This document shows positions 1 through 9,210 of a DNA stretch of 64,000 bases, piece by piece (position 1 is the first letter of the stretch; each line of letters starts with the position of its first letter). Both the position numbers and the translations under genes were made by a program. Origin of the DNA: Mesorhizobium norvegicum (GTDB taxonomy: Bacteria > Pseudomonadota > Alphaproteobacteria > Rhizobiales > Rhizobiaceae); NCBI RefSeq assembly GCF_004919685.1, contig NZ_SMYZ01000081.1:62001-126000 (forward strand), in the 5' to 3' direction. The notes below the pieces were generated by a model. That model saw only the letters and a program-made list of their open reading frames with translations. It did not search any database and was not told where the DNA came from.

Positions 1-2
1 TC

Positions 3-398
3 CCGATGCTCTTTGGGCATTTCCTGGAACGCGCCTCCAAACGCTTCAGCAGGCCAGTTCCGGACATAAGCGCTGGCGTGCGCGATCGCCTCGTGAGCCA
101 CAATTGGCCCGGCAATGTCCGTGAACTCGTGCATTTCGCCGATCGCGTTGCATTGGGACTTGAAAGGCTAGGCACGCCCATTGCACCAGGTCGAAAGGAA
201 CAAGCGGTATCAGGCCTCCCCTTGTCCGAGAAGGTCAGCCTTTATGAGGCGACTGTCATCCGCGATGCCTTGCAGGAATGCGGCGGCGACGTAAGGCGCA
301 CGATCGAAGTCCTGGGAGTTCCCCGCAAGACCTTCTACGACAAGCTGAAACGACATGGGATAGACACGGCCGATTATCGAAAAACCGCCATTGGCTGA
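3..398 (+). CDS. dctD: C-terminal part of a DctD-type sigma-54 response regulator (cut by window edge)
   Basis: Open from the window edge, so only the last ~130 residues are present. They contain the end of a sigma-54 AAA+ activator domain (SHNWPGNVREL, the usual motif near its C-terminus) and a Fis-type helix-turn-helix (GGDVRRTIEVLGVPRKTFYDKL). The combination, and the phrase FLERASKRFSRPVPDISAGV, resemble DctD, which activates the C4-dicarboxylate carrier gene dctA in rhizobia together with sensor DctB. Supply of dicarboxylates to bacteroids fits a symbiotic region. The receiver domain and most of the ATPase lie outside the window, so DctD rather than another NtrC-family member is an inference. 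Confidence 0.8.
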   Translation, partial: PMLFGHFLERASKRFSRPVPDISAGVRDRLVSHNWPGNVRELVHFADRVALGLERLGTPIAPGRKEQAVSGLPLSEKVSLYEATVIRDALQECGGDVRRTIEVLGVPRKTFYDKLKRHGIDTADYRKTAIG

Positions 399-455
399 AG
401 CCTTCTTGCTTGCATGTCGCGGAAAAGAAATTTCGCCATTCTCGTCCGACTCAAA

Positions 456-990
456 GGATGCACTATGGGCTAGGTGAAGCGAGCCTGAGGTCGCTTTCGG
501 AGCGCTATGGCATCAACCCCAAGACGGTCGCGAAGTGGAGAAGCGGAATTCGACCGCCGATCTGTCCACCGGCTCCAGGGAGTCGACAGTTCTGTCTGTC
601 GAGGAAAACCGTTGTTGTGGCCTTCCGCCGCAACAAGGCTGCTGCCGCTCGACGATTGCCTCTACGCGTTGCAGCCGACGTCCCGCATCTGACGCGCTCC
701 CACCGCTGTCTGCAGGCAAGCATCGGCCGATTGCCAGATGTCGACGGCGACAGGCCGGCGAGAAGAGTCGAGAGAATGAACCGGACCATCAAGACGCAAC
801 CGTCAAGCGCTTCCACTACGACGATCGCGACCAACTGCGTCGGCATCTTGCCGACTTCGTCGCGGCCTACAATTTCGGCCGCAAGCTGAAGACCCTCAAG
901 GGCCTCACGCCCTGCGAGTTCATCTGGAAGGCATGGGCTTCCCAGCCCGAGCGTTCACTTTCAATCCGCTCCAGCAAATGCCGGGACTAA
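456..990 (+). pseudogene. Decayed IS481-type transposase
   Basis: Pieces of one transposase in several frames. The N-terminal helix-turn-helix (LRSLSERYGINPKTVAKWRSG) starts near 490. A linker and the LLPLDDCLYALQPT segment follow in shifted frames up to about 700. The C-terminal part (DATVKRFHYDDRDQLRRHL, then a piece ending KTLKGLTPCEF) runs to 990. The central DDE catalytic domain is missing, so the element is dead. A related relic lies in opposite orientation at 3127-3530, and together they bracket the metK relic and the FAD oxidoreductase. The family name is from memory of IS481-like proteins with these motifs. Confidence 0.75.
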
Positions 991-1314
991 ACATTTAGCA
1001 AATGGCGGATGAGGTGCACGATGCAAGTTAGCACGTCGCCTGGGGAAAGGTGCGCCGATCGCCTCCCTCTTGGCCAACCAGTTCCAGCTTGCCGTCTTAC
1101 CAGGCCCCCGCCAATCTCGTTGCGTTGTTGTTTAGCGTTGCAACAGATCCTTCAAAGAAATTCATGGAATCGTTGCGAGCGCAAATCGCTGTCAATGGTA
1201 CGCTCATCACAACTTTCGAGATCAGTGGCGGCAGAAATCTGGTGTCGTTTTATGTTCCGCCGCCAAACAGCATTTGCGAAGAGCGCGAAATGACAAAGCC
1301 AGCAGGACGAGGGT
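991..1314. other. No recognisable gene
   Basis: Stretch between the IS481 relic and the metK relic. A short open segment (about 1164-1290) reads without stops but resembles nothing I recognise and has no convincing ribosome site. Probably debris of island rearrangement. Confidence 0.5.
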
Positions 1315-1696
1315 ACCAGCCATGCGCACATCGATTACACCCAAGTCGCCCGCGATACGATACTCGATATTGGCTACGACGATGCCATCGGCTTTGATGG
1401 TCGAAATTGCGCCGTCGTTCTGGCTCTCACCGGGCAGTCGCCCGACATCAGCCAGGGCGTTGATGAAGGACGATGGCAGGATCTCGAGCAAGGGCGGGAT
1501 CAGGGCCTCATGTTTGGATTCGCATGTTTTCGATCTCCGACCGAAAGGCATCATCAAGATGCTTGATCTCTTGCGCCCGATATACCGCAAGACCGCGACG
1601 TACGGACACTTCGGCCGTGAAGAGCCTGAGTTCACTTGGGAGAAGACGGACAGAGCCGACGACTTGCTGCGTGAAGCAGGACCGGCAGCTGCGTGA
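1315..1696 (+). pseudogene. metK: Relic of S-adenosylmethionine synthetase gene
   Basis: Two separated parts of MetK are joined here. One frame reads HIDYTQVARDTILDIGYDD, then IGFDGRNCAVVLALTGQSPDI and a segment ending DQGLMFGFACF, matching the region around residues 60-130 of MetK. At about 1530 the frame changes and the reading resumes with the MetK C-terminus: DLRPKGIIKMLDLLRPIYRK, TATYGHFGREEPEFTWEKTD. Roughly two thirds of the enzyme is deleted, including most of the active site. No start codon or ribosome site is evident. It is non-functional; the housekeeping metK must be elsewhere. Confidence 0.85.
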
Positions 1697-1828
1697 GCGC
1701 CGCTGGATCAAGCGCATGCGGCAACCCTTTTCAACTCGCTAGGCCCGCGCACGCCGCGGCACGCGCTTCGACATCATGCTGACGGCTGTGTGATCGACAC
1801 GGGCGGTTACCGGAAAGGCGACAAAAAA

Positions 1829-2995
1829 GTGCGTTACGACATCGTTATCATCGGGGGAGCCATCGTCGGCTCTTCGATCGCCTACTATCTGCGCGAGGAA
1901 GGGTTTTCCGGCTCGATCGCGCTGATCGAGCGCGATCCGCAGTTCGCGCACGCGGCAACGACGTTGTCCTGCGCCTCCATTCGCCAGCAATTCTCGATCC
2001 CGCAGAACATCCGCCTGTCGCAGTTCACCATGAAACTGTTCCGGCGGCTGAAGGAAGAATTCGGCGCGGACGCCGACATCGGTTTTCGCGAGGGCGGCTT
2101 TCTCATTCTCGCTAGCGAGAACGGGCTGCCGATCCTGAATGCCAATCACGAAGCGCAGGTCGCCGAGGGGGCCGACATCGTGATCGAGGACGCGGATCAG
2201 CTGACGCGCCGCTTCCCTTGGCTGTCGACCGAAGGTATATCCGCCGGCTCCTATGGCCGCAGCGGCGAAGGCTGGTTCGACGCGCATGCGATGCTGACGC
2301 TGTTCCGCAAGGCGCTGCGCGGCAAGAACGTGGACTTTATGACCGCCTCGGTCATCGGCATCCAGCGGCAGGGCCACCGTGTCACCAGCGTCAGGCTCGA
2401 CAATGGCGAGACGATCGAAGCCGGCACCGTCCTCAATGCCGCCGGGCCGAATGCCGGCACGGTGGCTGCCATGGCGGGGCTGGTGTTGCCGGTCGAGCCG
2501 CGCAAGCGCAACGTCTTCGTCTTCGAGGCGCGCGACAAATATTCTGATATGCCGCTGCTGGTCGATCCCTCCGGCATCTATGTCCGGCCGGAAGGCTCGG
2601 TCTATCTCACTGGCGGCGCCGAACCGGAAGAGGGCGACGGCCCGGCCGACCCCACCGATTTCGAGGTCGACTGGCCGCTGTTCGAAGAGGTGATCTGGCC
2701 GGTGCTGGCGACCCGCATCCCCGCCTTCGAGGCCATCAAGCCTACCCGCGCCTGGGCCGGGCACTACGATTACAACACGCTCGACCAGAACGCGGTGATC
2801 GGGCCGCACCCCAAGGTGAAAAATTTCCTCTTCGCCAACGGATTTTCAGGCCACGGTCTGCAGCAGGCCCCGGCGGTCGGCAAGGCGCTGGCCGAACTTC
2901 TCGTGCATGGCGGCTACCGCACGGTCGATTGCTCCGCGTTTGGGTACAGCCGTGTCGCCGAAGGGCGGGCGTTTAGGGAATTGAATGTGATCTAG
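1829..2995 (+). CDS. FAD-dependent oxidoreductase (DadA/sarcosine-oxidase-like)
   Basis: 388 residues. A Rossmann FAD-binding motif opens the protein (YDIVIIGGAIVGSSIAYYL, then IERD at the end of the second strand), and a C-terminal IGPHPKVKNFLFANGFSGHG closes the FAD site, as in the D-amino-acid oxidase/sarcosine oxidase family. Substrate unknown; probably an amine or amino acid. The GTG at 1829 is preferred because GGAAAGG lies about ten bases upstream and the Rossmann strand begins at once; a GTG at 1790 would add 13 unlikely residues. It stands alone between relics. Its 3' half recurs as a broken copy at the right end of the window. Confidence 0.85.
   Translation: MRYDIVIIGGAIVGSSIAYYLREEGFSGSIALIERDPQFAHAATTLSCASIRQQFSIPQNIRLSQFTMKLFRRLKEEFGADADIGFREGGFLILASENGLPILNANHEAQVAEGADIVIEDADQLTRRFPWLSTEGISAGSYGRSGEGWFDAHAMLTLFRKALRGKNVDFMTASVIGIQRQGHRVTSVRLDNGETIEAGTVLNAAGPNAGTVAAMAGLVLPVEPRKRNVFVFEARDKYSDMPLLVDPSGIYVRPEGSVYLTGGAEPEEGDGPADPTDFEVDWPLFEEVIWPVLATRIPAFEAIKPTRAWAGHYDYNTLDQNAVIGPHPKVKNFLFANGFSGHGLQQAPAVGKALAELLVHGGYRTVDCSAFGYSRVAEGRAFRELNVI
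2379..2995 (+). repeat. Left copy of a ~0.6 kb direct repeat (3' part of FAD oxidoreductase)
   Basis: This stretch matches 63214-63829 in the same orientation, at about nine in ten positions by eye. The similarity begins near the phrase for VTSVxLDNG and stops at the stop codon. It spans the interval containing all nod, nif, fix and phosphonate genes of the window. Here the frame is intact; the right copy is broken. Confidence 0.85.
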
Positions 2996-3126
2996 CAACA
3001 ACGGCGCCGCGACGGTCTCCTTTGGTGCCGGCGGGACAGAGGGGCGCGAAGGTTCGCGACAGGCGGTGCCGCGGTACAAAGGCCTTGATGTTTAGCTTGC
3101 CCTGTTCGGTTGGGATCTCCGCAATA

Positions 3127-3530
3127 TCAATGTGGAAGAAGCCGATGCTTGCGCTGCAGACATCGGTGCAATGAAGAGCGCGTCAGATGCGGGATCGTCG
3201 GCTGCAAGGCCGTAGAGGCAATCGTCCAGCGGCAGCAGTGTGTTGCGGCGGAAGGCCACAACAACGGTCCTCTTCTACGGCAGACAGAACCTTCGATCTC
3301 GGCTCCCTGGGGCCGGTGGGCAGATCGGCGGTCGAACTCCGCTCCTCCACTTCGCGACCGTCTTGGGGTTGATGGCATAGCGCTTCGAAAGCGAGCTCAG
3401 CTCGCTTACAGCTCGACGCATCGCCTCTTTCTTTGTGGCGCTCCCATGCAGAACCTGGCCCAGTCGAAGCTTCGTGGCCGCGGCCCGCGCTCATGGCCGG
3501 CTCACTTAGGTCGATGCTGCGTGCTGTCAC
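3127..3530 (-). pseudogene. Second decayed IS481-type transposase, inverted relative to the first
   Basis: Read on the minus strand, the same N-terminal transposase segment appears: YAINPKTVAKWRSG-like sequence near 3380, a piece reading DLPTGPREPRSKVLS, and TIPHLTRSSLHRCLQR near 3190. Several frameshifts separate the pieces, and the catalytic and C-terminal domains are absent. It pairs with 456-990 as an inverted repeat of about 250-300 bases. Confidence 0.75.
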
Positions 3531-3612
3531 CGTGAGGTTCCGCTGGGGTTAGCGGTGCGTCGAGCACAGCGAGAGGGTTCACAGCCAACGCCCTGGAACC
3601 CATGTCACTAGC

Positions 3613-3660
3613 CATCCATGGCGTGGATGCGTTTCATCGAAACAGACGATTTTACCGATG
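3613..3660 (+). promoter_or_regulatory. nod box upstream of nodZ
   Basis: Nearly perfect match to the rhizobial nod box: CATCCAT, six bases, GATG, six bases, ATCGAAACAGACGATTTTACC. This is the NodD (LysR family) binding site that gives flavonoid-inducible transcription. It faces nodZ, whose start is 266 bases downstream. Confidence 0.93.
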
Positions 3661-3715
3661 TTACGGCACGATGCATAGAAAGAATTCAAGAATGTAGCAG
3701 CCTTAAGGAAAGTGG

Positions 3716-3925
3716 TTGATGTTTGCGTTGGCTCCGAAGAGCATTTTCTGGTCTGCGCCGAAGACCAGCCCAGGCGCGCGTCCATCGCGGCCAGGCACTT
3801 CCGCGACAGACGCAAGCTACATCGCATTGGCACAGCACGACAATCTTCCCCGAATTGCGCAGACGCTTGCCTCAAACGCAGCAGCAAAGCTGAGGCTTGT
3901 GGTGTTCTGGAGAGAGGCAATTTAG
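3716..3925 (+). CDS. Small open frame in the nodZ leader, unrecognised
   Basis: 69 codons from TTG at 3716, ending directly at the nodZ start (TAG at 3923-3925, ATG at 3926). The product is alanine-, proline- and serine-rich and resembles nothing I know. There is no clear ribosome site. It could be a leader peptide or simply a stop-free stretch of the transcribed leader, which is the likelier reading. Confidence 0.2.
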   Translation: MMFALAPKSIFWSAPKTSPGARPSRPGTSATDASYIALAQHDNLPRIAQTLASNAAAKLRLVVFWREAI

Positions 3926-4915
3926 ATGCTTGTTGATCGCTCAAGGAACGATCGGTTCGTTGTTTCTCGACGGCGCACGGGTCTCGGTGATTGCCTGTGG
4001 TCTCTCGCGTCGGCTTGGGACTACGCACATCGGACGGGACGAGCTTTAGCAATAGATTGGCGCGGCTCTTGTTACCTTGACAACCCGTTTGCGAATGCCT
4101 TTCCAGCTTTCTTCAAGCCAATTGAGGATATCGGTGGTGTACGGGTCATTTGCGATGACCAGATCAACCACGTCTCATTCCCTGGTCCCTTCTTCCCGTC
4201 GTGGTGGAACAAGCCATCCATCGACTGCGTGTACCGTCCGGATGAACAGATTTTCCAAGAACGTGACGAGCTTAACGATCTTTTCCAGGCCCAAGATGAT
4301 TGTGAAGCCAACACGGTAGTGTGTGATGCTTGCTTGATGTGGCGCTGCGATGAAAAGGCCGAGCGAACCATATTTAGGAGCATCGCACCGAGGGTCGAAA
4401 TTGAGGATCGCATTGAAGCGCTCTACCAGGAACATTTTGACGGGCACAGCATAATTGGAGTCCATGTCCGCCACGGCAACGGCGAAGATATTATGGATCA
4501 CGCACCTTACTGGGCTGATCCGAAGGTTGCCTTAGAGCAGGTATGCACTGCCATTCGTATGGCCAAGGCGCAAGCGCATTCAAGACCTGTAAGGGTGTTC
4601 TTGTGTACAGACAGCGCCAAGGTTGTTGATCACCTGTCGGGCGTATTTCCCGAACTTTTCACCGTCCCAAAACGCTTCCAGGCGGATCAGGCCGGCCCCT
4701 TACACAGTGCAGCACTGGGCACCGACGGGGGGTTTTCCGCGCTCGTTGAGATGTATCTCCTCGGTCGATGCGACACTGTTATTCGCTTTCCTCCGACTAG
4801 CGCCTTCACCCGCTATGCCCGCCTCTTCGTGCCACGAATTGTCGAATTCGATTTGAATGACCCGCGTCGTTTGATCTTGATCGACAACTCTTTCGAACGT
4901 TCCCCGGCTCCATGA
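3926..4915 (+). CDS. nodZ: Nod factor alpha-1,6-fucosyltransferase NodZ
   Basis: 329 residues, close to the usual ~325-370. NodZ transfers L-fucose from GDP-fucose to C6 of the reducing-end N-acetylglucosamine of the lipochitooligosaccharide Nod factor in the cytoplasm. Visible signatures are VVSRRRTGLGDCLWSLA at the N-terminus, WWNKPSIDCVYRPDEQIF, and the GDP-fucose-binding loop GVHVRHGNGEDIMDHAPYW. Next come noeL and nolK, which make GDP-fucose, so the three form one functional unit. The nod box at 3613 places it under NodD and flavonoid control. Base composition of this trio is visibly more AT-rich than the nif genes, suggesting a separate origin. Confidence 0.97.
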   Translation: MLVDRSRNDRFVVSRRRTGLGDCLWSLASAWDYAHRTGRALAIDWRGSCYLDNPFANAFPAFFKPIEDIGGVRVICDDQINHVSFPGPFFPSWWNKPSIDCVYRPDEQIFQERDELNDLFQAQDDCEANTVVCDACLMWRCDEKAERTIFRSIAPRVEIEDRIEALYQEHFDGHSIIGVHVRHGNGEDIMDHAPYWADPKVALEQVCTAIRMAKAQAHSRPVRVFLCTDSAKVVDHLSGVFPELFTVPKRFQADQAGPLHSAALGTDGGFSALVEMYLLGRCDTVIRFPPTSAFTRYARLFVPRIVEFDLNDPRRLILIDNSFERSPAP

Positions 4916-5057
4916 AAGGCTGGCATCCCGCTCGAACTCTCCCTTGCCTTCGCGCAGAGGCCCCCGTTCGCCCTGCCCAATACGCCCCTTTCTCGCCACG
5001 CAATCCCGCCGCAGGCGAGCGTTTTCATGGGCGCGTCAAAATCAAAAGGATTCAAGC

Positions 5058-6158
5058 TTGTCAAAGAGAAAAGTAGCTTTAATCACCGGGGTCACGGGGC
5101 AAGACGGTTCCTACCTCGCAGAATTGCTTTTAGAAAAAGGCTATTCTGTGCATGGGATAAAGAGACGATCGTCTCTTTTTAATACGGGCCGTATAGACCA
5201 TCTCTATCATGACCCTCATGAAAGTGGCGTTGATCTTACACTTCACCACGGGGACTTGACAGACTCGTCGAGCCTTACGCGCGTCATCCAACTGGTTCAG
5301 CCGGACGAAATTTACAATTTGGCAGCTCAGAGCCACGTTGCAGTCTCCTTTGAAGAACCAGAATACACCGCGAACTCCGATGCCTTGGGTGCGCTGCGTA
5401 TCCTCGAGGCAATTCGGATCCTGGGGCTCGTCAAGCATACGCGCTACTACCAAGCCTCGACGTCTGAGCTCTACGGGCTGGTGCGGGAGACGCCACAGAC
5501 CGAGACGACACCGTTCTACCCCCGGTCCCCCTACGCTGTTGCCAAATTGTATGCTCACTGGATCACCGTAAATTATCGAGAATCTTACAATTTGTATGCA
5601 TGTAACGGCATTTTATTTAATCATGAGTCACCTGCGCGCGGAGAAACATTTGTAACTCGCAAAATCACGCGCGCCTTGACTCGGATTAAGCTTGGAATGC
5701 AGCGCACTCTATTCCTGGGCAACCTTAATGCGCGTCGCGATTGGGGGCACGCTCGAGACTACGTCCAGATGCAGTGGTTGATGCTGCAGCAGGAGCAACC
5801 TGAAGACTTTGTGATCGCTAGCGGTGAGCAACATTCGGTGCGCGAATTCGTCACCGTCGCGGCCGCTGAACTCGGCATCGATGTTCGTTGGGTGGGGGAA
5901 GGGGTCGACGAAGAGGGGTACGATGCAAAGACGGGAGCTCTGATCGTAAAAGTAGATCCCCGTTATTTTCGTCCTGCAGAAGTCGAGACACTTCTCGGCG
6001 ATGCCCGCAAGGCGAAAGAAAAACTTGGGTGGGAGCCCAAAATCTCCTTCATCGAATTGGTTAGGGAGATGGTTCGGGAAGATTTGCGCATGGCAGAGCG
6101 TGAGGCAGTGCTGATGAAGCAGGGTTTTTATTCACACAGTCCACGAGAGTTATGCTGA
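5058..6158 (+). CDS. noeL: GDP-mannose 4,6-dehydratase NoeL
   Basis: 366 residues, normal for the family. It converts GDP-D-mannose to GDP-4-keto-6-deoxy-mannose, the first step to GDP-L-fucose. The extended SDR Rossmann motif ITGVTGQDGSYLAELLLEKG begins the protein. The catalytic Tyr-x3-Lys is in PRSPYAVAKLYAHW, and NHESPARGETFVTRKI is typical of GMD. The TTG at 5058 is chosen because AAAAGGA lies seven bases upstream and the reading starts directly at the first beta strand; the frame stays open further upstream without a better start. It lies between nodZ and nolK and shares their nod-box control. Confidence 0.95.
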   Translation: MSKRKVALITGVTGQDGSYLAELLLEKGYSVHGIKRRSSLFNTGRIDHLYHDPHESGVDLTLHHGDLTDSSSLTRVIQLVQPDEIYNLAAQSHVAVSFEEPEYTANSDALGALRILEAIRILGLVKHTRYYQASTSELYGLVRETPQTETTPFYPRSPYAVAKLYAHWITVNYRESYNLYACNGILFNHESPARGETFVTRKITRALTRIKLGMQRTLFLGNLNARRDWGHARDYVQMQWLMLQQEQPEDFVIASGEQHSVREFVTVAAAELGIDVRWVGEGVDEEGYDAKTGALIVKVDPRYFRPAEVETLLGDARKAKEKLGWEPKISFIELVREMVREDLRMAEREAVLMKQGFYSHSPRELC

Positions 6159-6230
6159 CAACGGCGGCGCCATGCTGGGTTGTTGTCAGTGCTATGGTGG
6201 CCTTCTTAAGGAGCGCCCAGAGCGTTAACA

Positions 6231-7199
6231 ATGGAAAACAAAAAGATGAAGAAAGTCTATGTGGCAGGCCATCGCGGCCTTGTTGGATCCGCCACAATGA
6301 GAGCCCTCGAGGCGTTAGGATCCTATGAGATAATAACACGTACTCACGACGAACTGGATCTATTTGACCGGAGCGAGACGCGCAGGTTCTTCATGTCGCA
6401 GCGGCCAGATTATGTCGTTATGTGCGCCGCAAAGGTTGGTGGTATACTGGCGAACGCTAGCTCCCCTGTCGATTTCCTTCATAACAACCTCGCGATTCAA
6501 GTCAGTGTTTTTGATGCCGCTTACGCTTCCGGCGTCGAACGGATGATTTTTCTTGGCTCCTCGTGTATCTATCCACGCGACTGTCCGCAGCCGATACGGG
6601 AGGAATACCTTCTCACCGGTCCGCTTGAAGCGACGAATCGTCCCTACGCTTTGGCAAAAATCGCAGGTGTCGAATCGTGCTGGTCTTTCAACCGGCAGTA
6701 CAAGGCGCGCTATCTCGCGTTGATGCCGACCAATTTATATGGTCCCGGCGATAATTATCACCCCGAAAATTGTCACGTTCTGCCTGCTCTGATACGCCGC
6801 TTTCATCAAGCTAAAATGAACGGCGACTCCTCGGTGGGGGTCTGGGGATCCGGAAATCCTCGGCGAGAGTTTATGTATTCGTCGGATGTAGGCGATGCCA
6901 TTGCGTTCCTGCTTGGTCTGCCAGATTCGGATTTTGACGCCTTGACAGCCCCCGACACTGCGCCCCTGATTAATGTTGGCGTTGGTGAGGACGTCACAAT
7001 TCGCGAGGTGGCGGAACTCGTCAAGGCGGCGGTCTGCTGGGAGGGCAATTTGGTGTTCGACACGACGAAGCCAGACGGTACTCCGCGCAAGCTACTGGAC
7101 GTAACGCGCTTGCGTAACCTTGGCTGGAAAGCCAAAACGTCTCTTGGTGCCGGGTTGCAAGCGACGTATGACGATTTTCTTCGCCTTCATGCGGCTTGA
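6231..7199 (+). CDS. nolK: GDP-L-fucose synthase NolK
   Basis: 322 residues. An NADPH-dependent 3,5-epimerase/4-reductase that completes GDP-L-fucose for NodZ. Signatures: VYVAGHRGLVGSA (cofactor binding), FLGSSCIYPRDCPQPI, the catalytic Tyr-x3-Lys in NRPYALAKIAGVE, and NLYGPGDNYHPENCHVLPAL. A second ATG at 6246 is possible; AAGGAG upstream lies about 16 bases from the first ATG, so the exact start is unsure. Last gene of the nodZ-noeL-nolK unit. Confidence 0.95.
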   Translation: MENKKMKKVYVAGHRGLVGSATMRALEALGSYEIITRTHDELDLFDRSETRRFFMSQRPDYVVMCAAKVGGILANASSPVDFLHNNLAIQVSVFDAAYASGVERMIFLGSSCIYPRDCPQPIREEYLLTGPLEATNRPYALAKIAGVESCWSFNRQYKARYLALMPTNLYGPGDNYHPENCHVLPALIRRFHQAKMNGDSSVGVWGSGNPRREFMYSSDVGDAIAFLLGLPDSDFDALTAPDTAPLINVGVGEDVTIREVAELVKAAVCWEGNLVFDTTKPDGTPRKLLDVTRLRNLGWKAKTSLGAGLQATYDDFLRLHAA

Positions 7200-8257
7200 T
7201 GTGGAAGCGCGCATCCAGGTTGGACTGCATGTCCGACCGGGTGCAAGCTCGCCCAGACCGGCCAAACAGATGAGAGGGACGCATACATCCCGAGGCGGCC
7301 GCAATAGTGGCCTGTGCTGACGTTGCAGACCGGACCTCTCTGCGACCGCCGATGCAGAGGATCACCCTAAAGCTTGCCCAAGCCAAATGGGAAGGGGAAG
7401 GCCGCATAACCGGCCGCACCTGGAACGGCTGTGCGTGAGCGCCGTCAACTCAAGCCGCCAGTTAGAACTGCTCGACCTCGCGGGAGCCGCTGCTTACGAA
7501 GCTGGCATCGACAGGAAAGCCAACCAGGCCCGCATCATGCCTTGAGGCAGGCCTTATCCAAGGCGGTGCATGCGGAAATGGCGGGCGTCGACGCATGCTT
7601 TTCAACTCGCGCTTAGCCGCAGGCGGGATCGTGTCCCCCTGCGTGGTGGAGCTGGCGGCATTGGTCGCCGTGCTCTCCGGCATGGGCCGGGCTGATCGGA
7701 TTGGTTCAGTCTGCGTTGTTAGCGCCGAACTCACTCGCCTCAAGGTCATGGCGCCACAAGCGCGGATTCGCGGCGCCATCGGTGCGGGCGTTTACAACTC
7801 ATGCAGCAGCGGGTCTCGTTGATGGCGAAGCGGGCTGCCCTGAACCAATCGCTCGCGTCTGCGGCGCGCCAAGCTGTCGCGCAACGCGATCATCCTGACG
7901 CTCTGGGATGGCAGTGGCAGGTGACCGCCTATGCGGTGAGCACGCTTGGCCTTAGCTCGATTGGCCTCGACCCCAACCGGCCCTGGTCATCGCGCCGTGC
8001 CACAGCTTTTACCGCCAAGTGAAGCCGATCAGCTGCGACCGCTCGCCGCGACAACCCTGGCGCCAGACTATGCTCTGCTCGGCTGGTTCGAGCCCGTCGC
8101 GGCTGTGTTCATCCGCAGCATCGAATGCCATATCCGCTGCAGCCTCGAATGCAATAACCGTCGTAGCTTTTCAGAGCGCCTCTCGGAGTTGTTGAAAAAC
8201 CCGGAAGTCAATTGCCCGTTTTACCTTTTCGGCAATGTTGAGGCGTCTGAGAATGGC
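7200..8257. other. About 1 kb without a recognisable gene
   Basis: Frames here are short, change often, lack ribosome sites and match no family I know. A segment near 7801-8022 is open for 73 codons but without support. Longer frames near the right end run antisense through the SIR2-like gene and are shadows. Probably decayed DNA between the nod and nif units. Confidence 0.55.
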
Positions 8258-9169
8258 TCAAACGATACCCCGTTTGGCTTCATGCAATGTCTCGCCCAGT
8301 CCGACGAGACGGGCTGCGGCCTGACCCGTCGGCATGTCAATGACCGTGATTGCGCTTGCCGCAAGGAAACGACGCTCGTTCTTGGTCAGCGTCGCTGTAT
8401 CGATTGCCGCAAAATGTGGGCCATTGGAGCGCTTCATGATCTGCCGGGCATAGGTGCGCAGCATCTGATCGTTGAAGCGGCACCCGATGAAGAAAAGACC
8501 ACGGCTAGCTCGCCGTTCCTTCACCAGGTCAGGGATCGGCGTCTGGATGTCGATTTCGCTCAGCACTTCAACGTAGTCGGAATCTGCGACGAGGAAGTTT
8601 GCGGCCGGCCTGGCACCGCCGTGAGGGGCGTAGAGAACCGTCTTCGCCGCTGGTGCGGATTCGAGTAATATCCCGGACAGATCGTAGGCTTTCGTCCAAA
8701 TGTCACCGATCTCGTGCGCCCGTGTTACGCCCTGTATTTCGACGACGTCCGTTCGCCGGGTCTGTATTAGAGCCGCGCGCATGGCACCGTCGTACCAGCT
8801 GTCGACGATCACGGAGAGCGGCAGCGTTGCAAGCCAGGCATGCAAGATGGTCGGCACCACCGGGGCCGCGAATATTTCGGCCATCCAGACTTGAAGCGTC
8901 CGGCGGTGCCGGCGCTGTTCGATATACTGCGCTACCGACCACATGTTGGTGCGAATCTTCGAAGGGGCTGGCGTGCGCTTGTTGAGCGCTGCGGCAACGG
9001 CTTCGGGGGTATGCGGTACGGGCGGTCCCGCGGAGCGGATCTCAAGCAAGCCCGGGCCGAGATAGGGGATGACCTGATCGGCCGCGAGCGCTTTCTTCAA
9101 AAGGTCAAGCTGCCTTTCGGCAAAACTGTCCCGAATGACGACGAGATGGCCCGAGGTCATTGTGTTCAT
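8258..9169 (-). CDS. SIR2-like domain protein at the end of the nifB operon
   Basis: 303 residues from the ATG at 9169, which has AAAGGGA seven bases upstream. Features seen: an N-terminal LLKKALAADQVIPYLGPGLLE, similar to the P-Y-x-G-x-G nucleotide loop of SIR2-like domains, and a C-terminal RGLFFIGCRFNDQMLRTYAR, a motif seen in SIR2_2-type proteins. The family is usually assigned to NAD binding or hydrolysis; the reaction here is unknown. It follows nifT closely on the same strand, so it is probably cotranscribed with nifB-fdxN-nifZ-nifT. A role in nitrogenase maturation or in NAD-linked control in bacteroids is an inference from position. Confidence 0.75.
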   Translation of the reverse strand: MNTMTSGHLVVIRDSFAERQLDLLKKALAADQVIPYLGPGLLEIRSAGPPVPHTPEAVAAALNKRTPAPSKIRTNMWSVAQYIEQRRHRRTLQVWMAEIFAAPVVPTILHAWLATLPLSVIVDSWYDGAMRAALIQTRRTDVVEIQGVTRAHEIGDIWTKAYDLSGILLESAPAAKTVLYAPHGGARPAANFLVADSDYVEVLSEIDIQTPIPDLVKERRASRGLFFIGCRFNDQMLRTYARQIMKRSNGPHFAAIDTATLTKNERRFLAASAITVIDMPTGQAAARLVGLGETLHEAKRGIV

Positions 9170-9210
9170 GCTCGTATCCCTTTGCCGCTCTCTTTGTGTC
9201 AACCCGAAGG

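Noticed and set aside
1739..2809. 356-codon minus-strand frame opposite the FAD oxidoreductase
   Set aside because: It is a high-GC shadow of the real gene, with arginine-rich low-complexity composition and no start signal.
7946..8668. 240-codon plus-strand frame
   Set aside because: Its second half is antisense to the SIR2-like gene, and it shows no family similarity or ribosome site.
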